From: Nematocida ironsii | Taxonomy: Eukaryota; Microsporidia | Assembly: GCA_001642415.1 (NCBI GenBank) | Contig: LTDK01000147.1 | Location: 1-41,491, forward strand | Reading direction: 5' to 3' | DNA length: 41,491 nucleotides | Shown here: positions 39,570-41,491 of the stretch, piece by piece | How the letters are laid out: each line of letters begins with the position of its first letter | How positions within the stretch are numbered: the first letter of the stretch is position 1 | Notes under the pieces: generated by a model | Databases searched by the model: none | What the model saw: only the letters and a program-made list of their open reading frames with translations | What the model was told of the DNA's origin: nothing | Made by a program: the position numbers and the translations under genes

Positions 39570-41491
39570 ATAGAAGAGAAGCGGAATCTACATAAGAAGA
39601 ACAATACTATAATAAGAAACACATTAAAGAGTAACATATTTATACTATTGGTAATAACAACAGTAATGTATAGTGTATGTGCTAGGATAAGCGATAAGGA
39701 TGCAAGTTTATTAGTAGATAAAATCAAAATAGAAAACAACATAATATTACACCCAGATGGAAGGCTTTCACCAACTATTCAGTATATGACTTGTGAAAGT
39801 GGGTTTATGGAGAACTTTCGTATGTACTGGCATGGAATATATTCAGAAGAGGCTGGAATAGAAAATATTTATGGATTCACAGAGGATTCTAAAAATTTAA
39901 TAGTTTGGAAAGTACATGAAAAAATACATGAAGATTACAAAAAGAACAGATACTTGTCAATGTTTGCACAGCAGCTGATAAATCTGTTTCCATCTGAAAA
40001 TGGAGTTTATTCTATTGAGTCAAATAATCCTGACTCGTTCACTCAGTTTCTAAGAAAACATAAAGACAAGCGAGACAGTTTAAATTTATTAGCTGTTTTA
40101 TTCCTTCTTGCTGAAGGGATATATGTTCCCATTGAAATAGAATATGAGAAAGGAAGCTATAAGAGTAAAAGAATTATTTTAAAAAATTACAGAGGATACA
40201 AAAATGCATTTTATATCAATTTGAGTCTAAATATAATAGATGAAAGTGAAAATAATGGGAAAAAAATAAATCGGTGGACATCAGAAGGTCATATTATCAT
40301 AAAGCAGAAAGTATAATAGAGTTCTTTAAAGGACTTATTATCAAGTCGTTACACGATATAAACATACCAGAAGAGTTCTCAATGCCCACTACGTATGAAG
40401 AGTTCTTAACCCGAAATTTTCTGTGTAGTCCAGGTTTTCTCATACAGTCGTATATCTTTGAGTACATAGACAGTGTGGAGATGTATAAAGAGTTTGTAAT
40501 GGCAGTGTATGAGATGCTTAATATCTACAAGATTACTAATTATGATGCCCCAATTTCAAATTATAATAGAAGAATAATGGAATTACTTAATCGATTATTT
40601 GCAATAAGTAATGTGCTAGATCTGGATGTACAGCTGGCAATGAGAAATAAGAGGCGTAATTTCCCAGATTTCTGTAAGTTTAAAAAAGTAAAAGATGAAT
40701 GTAAAAATACACCTTTTATAGATGTTATTTATAGACCAAGTTATGTAGATGGGCCTGCTTATGTTAATAATAACCTTCAACATACTTTATCTTATAAAAG
40801 CATAAGCTGCTTTAAAAATTGTCAGAATTCTGTTCTTCTTGCTCTGTTTCTATGCTTTGCCTTTGACCCAAAAACTGAACAATATAATATAAATCATATA
40901 CCAGATGCATCTAATGAGCTCAAAGAGTTCTTTTCTAAGTATACTCACAAAGTAAGTAGCATAAGCCTTACTATGCGGTCTGATTGGGAAAGAGTTATAT
41001 ACGGACTTCCTAAGCCAGAGCATGGATTTTCTAATAATCGTTCAACAGTTAACACTGGGTTATTACACATGTTATATACGATGTATGACTTAGTAGGGAA
41101 AAATCATGGAATAAAAAAAGCAACTAAATACATAAAGAATGAGTTTCAGGAGGATTATGACAACAATAGAAGAGAAGTAAAAGAAAAAATGCGAGAATGT
41201 TTAAAAAAAGTCATTTCTTCTCTCTCTAGAAATAAGACCATAGGAATGATATGTGATTATCTTGAGCCTGTATCAACAACTACACATGGAAAATCTGTTA
41301 CTGATGCGGATATGCAAGCTAGTCTTCTATATGATTTTGATTCAAGCTGGTATGGAATTAAATTCACCGTGTCTACATCTTACAACAATCCGTTGGTAGA
41401 GGTCATAGAAAAGGAAAAGGAATATGAAGACGAAACATACTTCTATGAATCAACTGATTCATATGATCCATATTCAAGCTGTGATGATGAT
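39570..41491 (+). pseudogene. Family-1 secreted-protein gene, broken, running off the window
   Basis: This gene is related to the intact one at 7959-9857. The frame is open from 39561, and the translation has a clear signal peptide (polar start, hydrophobic core SNIFILLVITTVMYSVCA), but there is no ATG before 39666, which lies inside the hydrophobic core. An ATA at 39570 stands where a start codon would be expected. At the A7 run 40260-40266 the matching sequence changes frame: the first frame stops at 40316, while the second is open from before 40271 to the window end at 41491. Landmarks are an LLAVLFLLAEGI helix, LCSPGFLIQSYIFEY, and SVLLALFLCFAFDPK. Loss of the start and a homopolymer indel both point to a pseudogene; a sequencing error in the A-run remains possible. 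Confidence 0.7.

Overview
The window looks like a piece of a microsporidian nuclear chromosome. The reasons are very AT-rich DNA, the standard code, no introns in the readable genes, eukaryote-only housekeeping proteins that are much shorter than in yeast or human, gaps of about 10-15 bp between some neighbours, and A/T-only AAATTTT-type signals just before many ATG codons. A Nematocida-like lineage is a guess. It rests on the large families of secreted or membrane proteins with no recognisable domain, and no database search was possible.

Layout. (1) 0-6.2 kb is a core block: UTP23 (PIN-like, small-subunit processome), a small membrane protein, NOP58 (box C/D snoRNP) with a small gene directly upstream, a charged coiled-coil protein with a possible SANT-like N-terminus, and eIF6. 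(2) 6.2-22.2 kb is an accessory block: long gene-poor spacers, a secreted-protein gene (family 1), a divergent pair of five-TM proteins, a GC-rich structured island at 12.7-13.2 kb, one intact large secreted protein (family 2, copy A), a broken tandem copy B and a two-TM protein. (3) 22.6-26.2 kb returns to core genes: a protein with a possible TPP1/Tpz1-like OB fold, RPB9, a 77-residue FIP1 and ribosomal protein eL15. (4) About 24.5-37.9 kb is overrun by a short dispersed repeat whose core is TGTGTAATAAGT (ACTTATTACACA on the other strand). It fills the spacers and also lies inside coding regions. Genes here are an acidic tail-anchored protein, a forkhead factor, broken family-2 copy C, UTP14, a PSF3-like candidate, tRNA-Gln(CTG) and an SF3A3/Prp9-like zinc-finger protein. 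(5) 38-41.5 kb holds another five-TM protein and a broken family-1 gene that runs off the window.

How the genes work together. UTP23, UTP14 and NOP58 act in early pre-rRNA processing, eIF6 in 60S maturation, and eL15 in the 60S subunit. RPB9 and FIP1 act in mRNA synthesis and 3'-end formation. The SF3A3-like protein, if correct, implies a U2-type spliceosome. The accessory families are probably lineage-specific secreted or membrane proteins, possibly facing the host; this is inferred from signal peptides, TM segments, duplication and decay.

The most unusual feature is the repeat system of the 24.5-37.9 kb block. Its units are translated into Asn/Ser/Thr-rich peptide repeats in at least two unrelated conserved proteins (UTP14 and the PSF3-like candidate), which share almost the same 25-residue unit. 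The same core is also read through in the forkhead protein. Its orientation switches in blocks along the chromosome.
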